This document shows positions 48,860 to 58,264 of a stretch of DNA of 64,000 nt, one piece after another. The stretch's first letter is position 1. The number at the start of each line of letters is the position of its first letter. The stretch covers positions 159,226 through 223,225 of the forward strand of contig LGRX02027794.1 in NCBI GenBank assembly GCA_001247695.2, read 5' to 3'. This DNA is from Cymbomonas tetramitiformis. Its lineage: Eukaryota; Chlorophyta; Pyramimonadophyceae; Pyramimonadales; Pyramimonadaceae. Position numbers and translations under genes: made by a program. Under the pieces are notes generated by a model. The model worked only from the letters and a program-made list of their open reading frames with translations, was not told the origin of the DNA and searched no databases.

Positions 48860-49549
48860 TTAGCCCAATTTAGGGGCTTTGTTAGCCTCAGCGAAGTCTT
48901 TTGCTGTTGATGCGACTGCTCCTGCCAGGCGCTTGAGTAGGCCTTCCTCTAATGGCGTCTTTTCCTCTTTTTTTTCGTCTTCGCTGTCGCCGTCTTCAGC
49001 AGCCAGTGCTGCCTCGTAAGCCTTGCGCTGTTTCTTGGTCATGCCTGCCATCTTTTCCTCGTGTGATAAGGTGTTAACGACAGCTAAACGGTTTTGTTCG
49101 TCAGCAGCGGCTTTTTTCGCCATCTTCTCTCCAATTTCAAAAGAGGCTGTGTGGCGAATAATAGAGGAACGCCATTCAGCTTTGGCTGATGGCGCACACT
49201 TTAAAAGAAACTTGTGAACTAAGTCCCCATCCTCTGTTATGTTACGCGTATTGTCTTTCTCCTTCTTGAAAACTTCCAAGACAGGCCCATCAACAACAAT
49301 TTCTCGACCTTTTACTTTGTGCTTTAAGGACAGCTGCCATTGTCCACCAGCAACAGTGGGTTTCATCATAAAGCCTAAGTGAACTCTATTTGTACCTGAC
49401 CCTTTCCAGTCTGGCTCTTCCCCAATTCTTTCTTCCACTTGCTCAACACGGTCTTCGAGTCTTTCCTCATTTTCTTGTTTTTCGGCCAACTCGTGATAAG
49501 GGGCAAAGACTTCTTCAGCGTCCATTGCGAGAGAATCCATATCACACAA
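48860..49549 (-). CDS. Unidentified protein, 229 aa (GC-richer block)
   Basis: An intact ORF. The N-terminal 60 residues are acidic and coiled-coil-like (EKQENEERLEDRVEQVEERI). The middle is a folded-looking region (HLGFMMKPTVAGGQWQLSLK, then AEWRSSIIRH). The C-terminus is charged (EDGDSEDEKKEEK). No family is recognised. It diverges from the plus-strand genes at 49942 and 50283. It uses G/C-ending codons unlike neighbouring viral genes. Confidence 0.5.
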   Translation of the reverse strand: MCDMDSLAMDAEEVFAPYHELAEKQENEERLEDRVEQVEERIGEEPDWKGSGTNRVHLGFMMKPTVAGGQWQLSLKHKVKGREIVVDGPVLEVFKKEKDNTRNITEDGDLVHKFLLKCAPSAKAEWRSSIIRHTASFEIGEKMAKKAAADEQNRLAVVNTLSHEEKMAGMTKKQRKAYEAALAAEDGDSEDEKKEEKTPLEEGLLKRLAGAVASTAKDFAEANKAPKLG

Positions 49550-49604
49550 ACAGTAGGTAGTGAGCGGGTAGGTAGCAGAGATGGTCAGTAAGGAACTGTG
49601 AGTT

Positions 49605-49772
49605 CTCTTACATCGAGAATCAACTTTCAGATATCGAGAATGAAATGTCTTAGATCGAGAATGAAATGTCTTAAATCGAGAATGAAATGTCTCAGATCGA
49701 GAATGATATGTCTTAGATCGAGAACTACTTTTCTAAAATCGAGAACAACTTTCTAAAATCGAGAACTGGTTC
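49605..49772. repeat. 21-bp direct repeats (iteron-like) between divergent genes
   Basis: TCGAGAATGAAATGTCTTAGA recurs about five times, then degenerate forms TCGAGAAC(T)AACTTTCTAAAA. Seven units in all are evenly spaced. They lie between the divergent genes 48860-49549 and 49942-51275, the position of an origin or operator. No gene lies in 49550-49941. Confidence 0.75.
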
Positions 49773-49941
49773 TTAAATAAACCGTCAGATATTCAACTTT
49801 TTGCGGTTCAGATTAATGATGACAGTCCGCGCGCTCGATATCGATACCTCGACCGACCCCGTACCAGATGCAAGCAACAGGCTTTAAGACAAGGGTCAAA
49901 TCCTTTTACGCCCTAACAAACGCGTAAGGGTAGTCTACTGT

Positions 49942-50280
49942 ATGCAGCCTGTTTTTTTCAGAGTATTTCAAAGTTATTTCACAGAAATATTAGAGCGGAA
50001 TTACGAGTTTTATCTGCAAGTTATTGGTGCTATATCTTTATTCGTTTTAGTGCTTAAATTCCGAAAGTTGCTATTCACGTTGGCTTTTGGCGCAATTTTG
50101 TCAGCGCTTCTCTCGTTTACATTTGAGAAGTGTATTTACGGTTGTATTCACTGTGATTTTGAACGTTTCGTAGAGCAAGGCATTTGTTTGGAGATCCGGG
50201 CCAAGTCTGGTCTTAGTGAGCACGTATATTTTCAGTGTGACCTTTCATTGGTCTCTTCAAACGCTATAGTAGAACGGTAA
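49942..50280 (+). CDS. Small membrane protein, 112 aa (GC-richer block)
   Basis: Two hydrophobic segments (LQVIGAISLFVLVLKF and LLFTLAFGAILSALLSF, about residues 25-65) predict a membrane protein, followed by a Cys-containing tail (CIYGCIHCDFERF). The next gene begins 2 bp after its stop, so the two are surely co-transcribed. The family is not recognised. Confidence 0.5.
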   Translation: MQPVFFRVFQSYFTEILERNYEFYLQVIGAISLFVLVLKFRKLLFTLAFGAILSALLSFTFEKCIYGCIHCDFERFVEQGICLEIRAKSGLSEHVYFQCDLSLVSSNAIVER

Positions 50281-50282
50281 AC

Positions 50283-51275
50283 ATGTCTCAAGGCTCGGTT
50301 GGTATTACAGTTTCGGGTTCGTGCGATGGTAAGTGTCAGTTTCAAATTGCTGATAAGTTTGGCGACAAACGTCGTTGTGGAAAAAGTGTGGCTGGCGGTG
50401 ACCGCATTCGTTACTGCGGCTTTCACACAAAAGAGAAGAGAATGGCTCGCGAAGAAAAGAAAAAGGGGAAAGCGAAAGCCAAAGCGCATTCTAATAGCGA
50501 TGAAGAGGAAGACTCAGAAGTAGTTTCGCCTCCGCCTAGCGAGGAGGAATTAATAGCTAAACAAAAATACCATGACGCCTGGCTTGCTGAAACCGCTGCT
50601 GGTGCTTTAAGATACAAGATGGTGTTTGGCGAAGAGGAAGGGAACGAAGTAGTTTCGCCTCTCCCTAAATTTTCCAAAGCGAGCGTAATGCGTTTACTAG
50701 AAAACAAACTAAAAGAACAAGAACAAGGTTTTTTTCATAACATGAGTGGTCACTCCACAAGTGTTGAAGCTTTGGTTGACGAATTAGCAACGTGTCACTT
50801 GTCTAAGAAAGCAGAAGAAGAAGAAGATGGCGATGAGAGTGAACAGGTTGACTATGAGAAGTATGGTCTTTATGACCAATCTAATGAGGATATTGACGAC
50901 GACCTTAAGGACGACGAAGGCAATTGGCCCTCTCACTGGGATGAGTGTGGCCCAGAAAATTGGGAAGAGTTTCGTGAAAGTGGCCCTTGGGTCACTATGC
51001 ATGCCTTGAACGAGGAAAAAGAGTGCAGGCGCAACGTTCAAAAGAAACTTATTGAGACCGAAAAAAAGCTTCAGGCATTGGAACAGGAAATGACTCAGCT
51101 GCGCCAATTTAAGGCAGAGTTTATGCAATGGTCCAACACTTTTAGGACTGCTTCTGAGACTCACTCTAACCAACCGATGCCTACTCAACATACACCTTTG
51201 CCTGAACCTGAACCTCAAGGTTCTTCTGATTCAAGCACTGAAAATAGAGTTGTCCCATCCGATGACTTGTGCTAA
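50283..51275 (+). CDS. Unidentified acidic protein with N-terminal zinc motif, 330 aa
   Basis: The N-terminus has CDGKCQF...RRCGKSV...RYCGFHTK, a C-x3-C...C...C-x2-H arrangement likely to bind zinc. A Lys-rich run follows, then long acidic stretches (EEEEDGDESEQ, EDIDDDLKDDEG), a coiled coil (KKLIETEKKLQALEQEMTQLRQ) and a Pro/Ser-rich tail. Together with 49942-50280 it forms one transcription unit. The function is unknown; a DNA- or chromatin-associated role is a guess. Confidence 0.5.
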   Translation: MSQGSVGITVSGSCDGKCQFQIADKFGDKRRCGKSVAGGDRIRYCGFHTKEKRMAREEKKKGKAKAKAHSNSDEEEDSEVVSPPPSEEELIAKQKYHDAWLAETAAGALRYKMVFGEEEGNEVVSPLPKFSKASVMRLLENKLKEQEQGFFHNMSGHSTSVEALVDELATCHLSKKAEEEEDGDESEQVDYEKYGLYDQSNEDIDDDLKDDEGNWPSHWDECGPENWEEFRESGPWVTMHALNEEKECRRNVQKKLIETEKKLQALEQEMTQLRQFKAEFMQWSNTFRTASETHSNQPMPTQHTPLPEPEPQGSSDSSTENRVVPSDDLC

Positions 51276-51786
51276 ATACTTTTGTAGAGAGCAATTAGCT
51301 TTGTGCAACACCGGCATGTGACCGGGATTTTAGCTGAAATAGACAGCCAATTGTAATAGTAGTTTATATATATATTTATTTGTGTTTGTTATTTGTGTTT
51401 CCCCAATTTTGTTTGACACTTAGCACACAAGAGCATAGCACAAGCATACATAAGCATATTATATATATCTAATAATATTGCATATCATATAAATGTATTC
51501 TATTGACAAAAAAACTATTCAAAAATAATGTGCGTTTTCACTATAAAACACTTTTTGCTTTAGAAAAACTTTTTTATATAAGGCTATTGATATATAGACA
51601 AAATATATGTATTCTATTGAAGGGAAACTACCCAAAAAAAATGTGCGTTTTAACTATAAAACACTTTTTGCTTTAGAAAGACTTTTTCATATAAGGCTAT
51701 TGATATATAGACAAAATATATGTAATTTATTGAAGGGAAACTACCCAGTTCATTTCTGAAAGTCTTTTCTAATAAATAATATATAA
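51276..51786. other. Intergenic stretch with a tandem duplication of about 118 bp
   Basis: ATGTGCGTTTTMACTATAAA ACACTTTTTGCTTTAGAAA and the downstream GGCTATTGATATATAGACAA occur twice, about 118 bp apart (51525-51765). There is no gene. The second copy leads into the lipase start through AATAATATATAA. Confidence 0.65.
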
Positions 51787-53112
51787 ATGAAGAAGCATTT
51801 ATGTTCCAAGATTTATTCCCAAAATGATTTTTGTAAGACCAACTATAATATAATTTCCAAGTCCGGAGTAAAAGAATACTCTTACCAAAGCAAGACTTTC
51901 CAAAATAAAAAAGAGTTTTATAATGATCCAAGGAATAACAAGATAAAACAAGATTACAAATTTCAATTAAACACATCATTTAAAGAATTAGCCGAACTCC
52001 AAGCAAAAGAAATAAAACAAGTATTTTCAAATGAATTAAGAGAGAAAGCATACCAAGTGGGTATTTCAACATATTTAGGATCAAGAAATTATACACCGGA
52101 ATTGAATTACCCGGGTGAATATGAACATTTTACAATTACAAATGCTCAACAACAAATGGATAAGGAAATTTTTGGAAATAAATTCAAATTAGATCCACAT
52201 TTGTCATCATATGATGCAGCGGTTTTCAATAATGGAAAAAACAAGATTCATATAGCATACCACGGGGCAAGCTCTAACCCGTCATTTTTGAATGAGGACA
52301 AAGCAGATATTCTTTCAGTAATTAAAGGAAAACATTCACAACAAAAATCTTTTAAACGCGCCGAAAATGTTTATTTGAAAACTTTGGAAAAATACCCAAA
52401 TCATCAAATAGAATTATTAGGAACCTCATTAGGCGGGGCAAAAGCAATACACGTCGGTGAAAACTTTAATGTTAAATCAACAACTTTCAATCCATTTCTT
52501 TCTCATTTACATATTCCTAAGATTGTTGGAAATGCACCACAAAACATTCATAGAGTGTTGACGGACTGGGCCACAGCCGGAGCACTTCATATTCCATCAA
52601 AAAGTAATAGAAAAATATTTCATTATTTTGAAAACAAAAATCCTTATGATTTATTCAAACAACCCTATGAATATATAACATCTCCACATAATTCGAAACA
52701 GTTTTTTCAATTACCAAAAAACAATAAAGTTAACAAAGTTGATTTATTAAAATCAACGTTAAACACTATAGGGACGGGGCTTGATATTTATACTTTCGGA
52801 AATGCTTTAAAAGATGCAAGAAATATGTCAATAAATAATGTTGAAAGTTATGAATTTAACCACCAAATTTCTGAAGATTTAAATCCATTAGGGTTATTAG
52901 GAGTAAATTTTGACATTAATGCAAATTATTTACACGACGATGCACCATTAGAAGCTAGAATGTTAGCAGATTATATTTCTAACAAAGGTCCTCAAAGAAT
53001 GACAAATTTTAGTAGAAATGTAAATACATCGTTATTAAATAAATATACAAATATAGATAAAAATACAATAAAAGACAACAAAAATAATATTTTGGTAAAT
53101 TATGGAACGTGA
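51787..53112 (+). CDS. Lipase (class 3-like), PLV-2
   Basis: 441 residues, intact. The nucleophile elbow is IELLGTSLGGAKA (about 210-220), preceded by IHIAYHGASSN as the oxyanion strand. Later Asp and His residues could complete a triad but I cannot assign them. The C-terminal third (GLDIYTFGNALKDA, HQISEDLNPLGLL) is shared with the PLV-1 lipase. No signal peptide is obvious. It sits at the head of the capsid gene run and overlaps the next gene by 11 bp, so a virion-associated lipase is plausible. Confidence 0.8.
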   Translation: MKKHLCSKIYSQNDFCKTNYNIISKSGVKEYSYQSKTFQNKKEFYNDPRNNKIKQDYKFQLNTSFKELAELQAKEIKQVFSNELREKAYQVGISTYLGSRNYTPELNYPGEYEHFTITNAQQQMDKEIFGNKFKLDPHLSSYDAAVFNNGKNKIHIAYHGASSNPSFLNEDKADILSVIKGKHSQQKSFKRAENVYLKTLEKYPNHQIELLGTSLGGAKAIHVGENFNVKSTTFNPFLSHLHIPKIVGNAPQNIHRVLTDWATAGALHIPSKSNRKIFHYFENKNPYDLFKQPYEYITSPHNSKQFFQLPKNNKVNKVDLLKSTLNTIGTGLDIYTFGNALKDARNMSINNVESYEFNHQISEDLNPLGLLGVNFDINANYLHDDAPLEARMLADYISNKGPQRMTNFSRNVNTSLLNKYTNIDKNTIKDNKNNILVNYGT

Positions 53113-53338
53113 ACAATTAATGAAAAATGCTCAGATATTATATCCAAATTTATGTACATTTTATTTAGAATTAATTATTGATGATTATATAGCACGACCT
53201 GAATTTTATGATAAAATGTATAACGGAAATGTTGTGGATATTCCATTACCATTAAAAAGGGACAAACAAAAAGAAATTGATGAAAATAAAAATTATATTC
53301 ATATATTAAATAGAGATAATAATGAATCCAATATCTGA
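53102..53338 (+). CDS. Small viral protein, 78 aa, before the penton gene
   Basis: Starts MEREQLMKNAQILYPNLCTF inside the last codons of the lipase and ends 16 bp inside the start of the penton gene (53323). Such overlaps imply a single transcript. It is helical and then charged; the family is not recognised. Confidence 0.55.
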   Translation: MEREQLMKNAQILYPNLCTFYLELIIDDYIARPEFYDKMYNGNVVDIPLPLKRDKQKEIDENKNYIHILNRDNNESNI

Positions 53339-54304
53339 ACGAACCCTTTATTTATCTAGTGAAGATTTATCAACCACTGGTGATTCAAGAATAATGAATA
53401 TAAATGTTCCGACACAATTAACAAATTATAGAACACAAATAGATTAAAAATTATTAAAAATTCTTTTTCCGCCGCAAAAACTTGGTGCACCATCAATGAA
53501 TACAATGGTATTTTTTATATAGCAAAAACAAGCACAAATGATTTATATGAATGTAGAATACCAGATGGAAATTACACGAATTTAAATGATTTAAAATCAA
53601 TTTTAGAAACCATTATTTTAAATGTTCTTGTAGCCAACTTTAATTTTGTTGCACCCGCTGATAGCGTAACCGTTACATATGAGGCTATTTCTGGACATTT
53701 TAATATACAACTTAGTAAAGCTGCACCAAACATTAAATTTGTTACATTTTCAATTACTGGTGATTTTCAAACTGTTCCAGGCAGTGCATTAGATAATGCA
53801 TTAAATGCTATATTTAATTCTCCTGGGAAATATAATGATGTTGATCAAATTTTAGGAGGACGAACAAATAAATCTGTTGCAGGATTAACAAATATTTCTC
53901 AAGTAAATAATTTATTTGATATTGAAACACCAGATTTGTTATTTAAATCTAAATTTCCGGGTAATTTACAAACAAATGATGCTATTTATTTAAGAATTAC
54001 CACGTTACCAACAAATAATTTACAAAGTACTAATCTTTCAAACAATATAAATCAAAATCAAATAATAAGTAGCGACATTTTAGGAAAAGTATTATTACCT
54101 TCCGATATTTCTAGTAAATTTATTTCATATTTAGATTTTGATGAAAACTTTGGTATAGATGTACAAGCTTCACAATTTTCTCAATTACGAATTTCAATAA
54201 CTGACAATAAATCTAGATTAATTCCAACAGCCTTGTCAAAAAATGGTACAGAACAATCCATTAATTTTGCAATTTCTTTGAAATTAAAAGAGTATTCTCA
54301 ATGA
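53323..54304 (+). pseudogene. Penton (minor capsid) protein, one frameshift
   Basis: It starts MNPISERTLYLSSEDLSTTG. The frame hits TAA at 53444-53446, but a frame shifted near 53445 is open from about 53446 to TGA at 54302-54304. The long part is beta-rich (SAAKTWCTINEYNGIFYIAK, then LDNALNAIFNSPG, then DLLFKSKFPGNLQTND) and ends ISLKLKEYSQ. Size (about 325 residues), the single jelly-roll look and the place directly before the MCP gene match the penton protein of PLVs and virophages. The assignment rests on position and general pattern. Confidence 0.6.
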
Positions 54305-54340
54305 ACATTTTTTTATTTTTTATTTATTATATTATAGAAA

Positions 54341-55688
54341 ATGTCTTTACCTTATAGCCTTGCATTTGGTCTTCAAAAATTAAACGGATATTCCACCAAC
54401 TATTATAGATTAGAAACAACAAATTTGACAACCGTAGGTCCTTATGGTGTGATAACTTTAAATTTACCTGTGAACTCTTTAATAAATATGAAATGCCTAA
54501 GTTTGCATTGTCAAGGTCGTGCTAATGAAACCAATATTGCTTGTGAGACAGCAGCACCGGCACAACCTGATGTAGTGATTACAACTTTGCCAAACGGTAT
54601 AGAAAAACTTATTCAAAGGGTAGAAATTTACAGCGGTGGAATTCAAATTTCAAGTGGAATGCAACAATATTCAACGGTTTCAACTGTGTTGGATAATATA
54701 AATACAACGTTAAATAAAGAAGTTTCGTATCAAAGAGTTTTAAAAAATCAAGAAATAAATGTAAATACTGATAACTATTATACAGAATTACGACCATATA
54801 TATTAAACAATTTTTTTACAATTTATAGGTGAAGCAAGTCCAGACTATATTGATACAGCATTATTACCAAGTATACAAATACGATTTTATATGCAGCGTC
54901 CTGAAGTTTTAGGGGCATATCAAAAATCATTAGGAGCTGGAAATGGATTTGCTGGAACTGGGGCGGCCCAACTTGCTGCAAATGCTTCTTGGGTATTACA
55001 AGATTTGCATTTTACAATTGAAACAATTACATTTTCAAATGGTGTTTATGATAGCGCCGTGGAACGTAACTTAAGAGAAGATTCCTTTATTGAGGTGCCT
55101 TTTAAGAATTATTTTACATTCTTGGATTCCCAAACAAAAATGGACAAATCAACTAGATTTTCTTTATCTACTCAATGTTTAGATAATTTGTACGCCGTGC
55201 AAAGACCTTCAACTTATAATTCAACAAATGCAGGTTTGCATAAAATTGATAATAAAATTGGAGCAACTTATGTGCCGTCATATTTTAGATTTTATGCAGG
55301 AAAAATTCAATCTTTTCAATATAATATAAATTCACTTTATTATCCAAATTATAGAGCAACCGCTCTGGATGCCTTTAATTTACTAACTATAGGAAAAGCG
55401 GATAATTATTCTGTTGATTCTGGATGCAAAATAAATTCTTTGGAGAACTGGTATAATTCTTATTGGACTGCTATGTTAAGGCTTAATATGCCTTCCGAAA
55501 TGAATGTTCGTAGTCTTAGTGGCCTAGCTACACGTGGTTTGAACTCTCAATTCTTCTTACAAACACAAGCGGGCACAGATGCTTTACAAGAAGCTATTCC
55601 CGGTGGTGATAACGAAACTTTTGTAATTTGTGAATGTACATCTACGCTTCGCATAGGTATGGGTAGAATGATTGAAGTTGCTGTGTAA
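54341..55688 (+). pseudogene. Major capsid protein (double jelly roll), one frameshift at a T7 run
   Basis: Two frames (54341-54832 and about 54813-55688) form one protein of about 448 residues. The break is at a run of seven T (about 54810); one T fewer would keep the frame. The N-terminal half begins MSLPYSLAFGLQKLNGYSTN, the C-terminal half ends ETFVICECTSTLRIGMGRMI. The PLV-1 remnant (24681-25195) matches the end. Position after the penton, size and the Asn/Tyr-rich beta content fit a PLV MCP. Either an old mutation or a homopolymer read error could explain the break. Confidence 0.8.
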
Positions 55689-55713
55689 AACTTATTTATT
55701 TATAAAATAATAT

Positions 55714-56028
55714 ATGGTTGAACAAGCTGGACAAATCAATTCTAAAAATCTAGGAAAGTCTTTAGGGAAAATAAATGTTACTTTACCAAATTTAATGTTA
55801 ACTTCAGGATTTAGAAGTCCTTCAATGATGATGATTCCTTGCAAAACAATTCAAGATTTACGACCACCAGCAAGAGTTTCTAATGTGGACCCTATGTCAG
55901 GTTTCAAATCATATACATTAGGACACGGTGATAAAATTACAAAACAAAATGCTATGTTTTCATTTCCCAATATTTATCCATTAAACAATAAATTACCGAA
56001 ACTTGCACCAACATTTTTTGTAAAATAA
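55714..56028 (+). CDS. Virion-related small protein, 104 aa
   Basis: Intact ORF directly after the MCP, starting MVEQAGQINSKNLGKSLGKI, with DLRPPARVSNVDPMSGFKSY in the middle. It has the TATA-like AATAATATATGG start context of the capsid genes. No family is recognised; its place suggests a minor capsid or cement protein. Confidence 0.5.
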   Translation: MVEQAGQINSKNLGKSLGKINVTLPNLMLTSGFRSPSMMMIPCKTIQDLRPPARVSNVDPMSGFKSYTLGHGDKITKQNAMFSFPNIYPLNNKLPKLAPTFFVK

Positions 56029-56057
56029 AAAATTTGTAATATAATATTATATATATA

Positions 56058-56402
56058 ATGTCTTCTTTTGGAAATGATTTTGTTTTAGATAAGAATATTA
56101 AAGTTAATGACGGTGTGTTTATTGGTGCTAAAAATAAAGTAACAAGAACAACCTTGCAAATGATTGGAGCTAATATCAATATAGATATTGATGGAAGTCA
56201 AAGCGGTGACCCGGGTGGTGTAAATTTGAATATGGCTGCAAAAGCAAATCAAATGAAAGTAAGATTTGATGGTTTGCCTATTGTAGAAACAAATAATGTT
56301 CCTCCGGTTGAAACTATTACAAATGTAAATGGATTATATGTATTCAAAGCGAATCCAACTGATAGATTTGGAACGGTGTTTATGAAACTTGCTCTACCGT
56401 AA
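56058..56402 (+). CDS. Short fibre-like protein, 114 aa (MSSFGND N-terminus)
   Basis: Starts MSSFGNDFVLDKNIKVNDGV. The MSSFGN(D/N) start and its promoter TATATATAATG are shared with the genes at 56429 and 58265. The rest is Asn/Thr/Gly-rich beta sequence ending FGTVFMKLALP. It appears to be a short paralog of the two larger fibre-like proteins. A common N-terminus on different shafts suggests a shared anchoring peptide, as in adenovirus fibres binding the penton base; that is inference. Confidence 0.55.
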   Translation: MSSFGNDFVLDKNIKVNDGVFIGAKNKVTRTTLQMIGANINIDIDGSQSGDPGGVNLNMAAKANQMKVRFDGLPIVETNNVPPVETITNVNGLYVFKANPTDRFGTVFMKLALP

Positions 56403-56428
56403 ATTTAAAAATCATATTATAATATATA

Positions 56429-58248
56429 ATGTCTTCATTCGGAAATAACATAGTTGCAAGTACATTTAATGGAAATCAAACTCCATCTACAAATATTCCT
56501 GACCCTTTAACAATTAATCAACTCAATGTAAATCAAATAGGTGATAATTCAAACCCTTGTCAAACAATTCATATGGCTTCAGATTTTTTATATCAAAATG
56601 ATATTGATTTTATTGATAATTCTGATGTAAATAATCAAAGAGAATTTATGAAGTTACAAACTGATGGTGATTTAAATTTAGTGAATAATATTAATTTTTA
56701 TGATTTTATTTTAAATAATCCTGCAACTAAATCAAAATTTTCTATAGGTGTAGATGAACTTGATAGTTCTTTTGAAATTAAATCTTTAGACCCTGTTCCT
56801 CAAACAAGATTGAAAATAGGAGACAATGGTATCAATGAATGGTCCTTTATGCAAACCACATTGAATGTAGAACCACTTGGAGCAGGTGTACTTTTAAATG
56901 ATGGACCTCTAATTTTAAACACCGGTGATATTACTTTGAATTCTGGAAAATTTATTGGTGACGGTTCTTTGCTTCAAAACTTTCCTTCCGGGGCTAACCA
57001 AAATTTACAATCTGTTACCGACCAAGGAAGTACAACTACCACAAATGATATTTCTTTTACGGGAACCGGTACAATGACAATAAATCAAGAAAAAGTAAGT
57101 GGAAATAATATTAGAATTGAATCTGGTTCGGGAGGTGCTGCTAAAATTTCTATTGGTGAACAAACACAAAGTTATATAAATGCTAATCATATAGGCGAAC
57201 GTTCTATTTGTATGGGAAGGAATTGTATGGCATGTTTAATGCAACAAATTCAGTAGATACAATATGTATGGGTTCGGGTTGTGGATATGATTTGCCGCCT
57301 CAATTCTCGGTATGTATTGGTGATGATTCGTGTAATAAAAATGAAACATTAGAAACCAACATTGTAGCTATTGGTAGGGAAAGTGGAACATTTTATCCAG
57401 GTTCGGGTTGTACATTTTTAGGAAGCTATGCAGGTCATAATAACGGACAAACAAGTAATAATGTTGCAAATAGAATTATAATCAATGGAACCGGAAATAG
57501 TTTAGACCAAACAAATCCAAATTCATTTACGGTGAAACCTATAAGACCAAGTCCTGATGTGACATTAGAAAGTTTACAATTATATTATGATTCAGTTTCG
57601 GGCGAAATAAAATCTGGTGCTATAAATTCGGGAAGTATTGGTTCGTTAAGTCAAGTATTGGCTGTTGGAAATACCGGAGGAAATATTAATCTAACCGGAG
57701 ATATAGATGCTACAAGTGCAATACTCACAAATAGTTTAAATTTTAGTTATACATCAGCTACGTCTTCTATTACAAGTTTAGGAATTCCATTGACAACTTT
57801 AACAAATGCATACACGGCAACATTACCCACAAGTCCGGTTCCTCATACCGGTGATGTATTTACTTTTGAAAATAATACCGGAGGAACAATAAGTGCTGGT
57901 GATATTGTTCAATTTGACGATGACTTTACTAATGTAAATGGTGTAAAAATATATGCAGCTTCGGCAAGTCAATCTAATCAAAATTGTGTGCCTATTGGTG
58001 TTTGTGTTCAGAATTCAAATACAGGAAATTCGTGCTTCGTTTGCACAAAAGGTTTTACAACCTGCAAAGCTATTGATGGAAGTTATGTTAAAGGTCAAAT
58101 GTTAGGCTGTGCTCCGGGAGGTTCAGTTAATGCTTCACAAATCACTACAAATAATGTTGGAATTATCGGTGTGTGTATGGAAAGTAAAGTTGTAACAACT
58201 CCGGGTTCGGGAATTTTGGTTTGGATTAAACCTGATTTTAAATTGTGA
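56429..58248 (+). pseudogene. Fibre-like protein with YadA-head-like repeats, one frameshift
   Basis: The first frame (56429-57256) starts MSSFGNNIVASTFNGNQTPS; the second (from about 57210 to 58248) follows a shift near 57215-57225, giving about 605 residues. The centre has evenly spaced S/T-x-x-x-G units (ICMGRN, ICMGSGC, VCIGDDSC, VAIGRESG, TFLGSYAG), like left-handed beta-roll heads of trimeric adhesins. Before and after lie phage-fibre-like stretches (NTGDITLNSGKFIGDG, NLTGDIDATSAILTN). The C-terminal 90 residues look like a compact knob. It is probably a trimeric host-attachment fibre. Confidence 0.65.
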
Positions 58249-58264
58249 TATTATAATATATTAT

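Larger units (their letters stand above)
48764..51409. mobile_element. GC-richer three-gene block inside PLV-2, possible insertion
   Basis: The block 48.86-51.28 kb differs from the AT-rich virus in base composition and codon choice. AAATTGCGCAAACACAAATA at 48764 and, inverted, the similar AAATTGGGGAAACACAAATA at about 51385-51409 may be degraded terminal repeats. No target duplication is found. It holds two divergent transcription units around a 21-bp iteron-like array. It may be a satellite element or captured genes. Confidence 0.4.
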
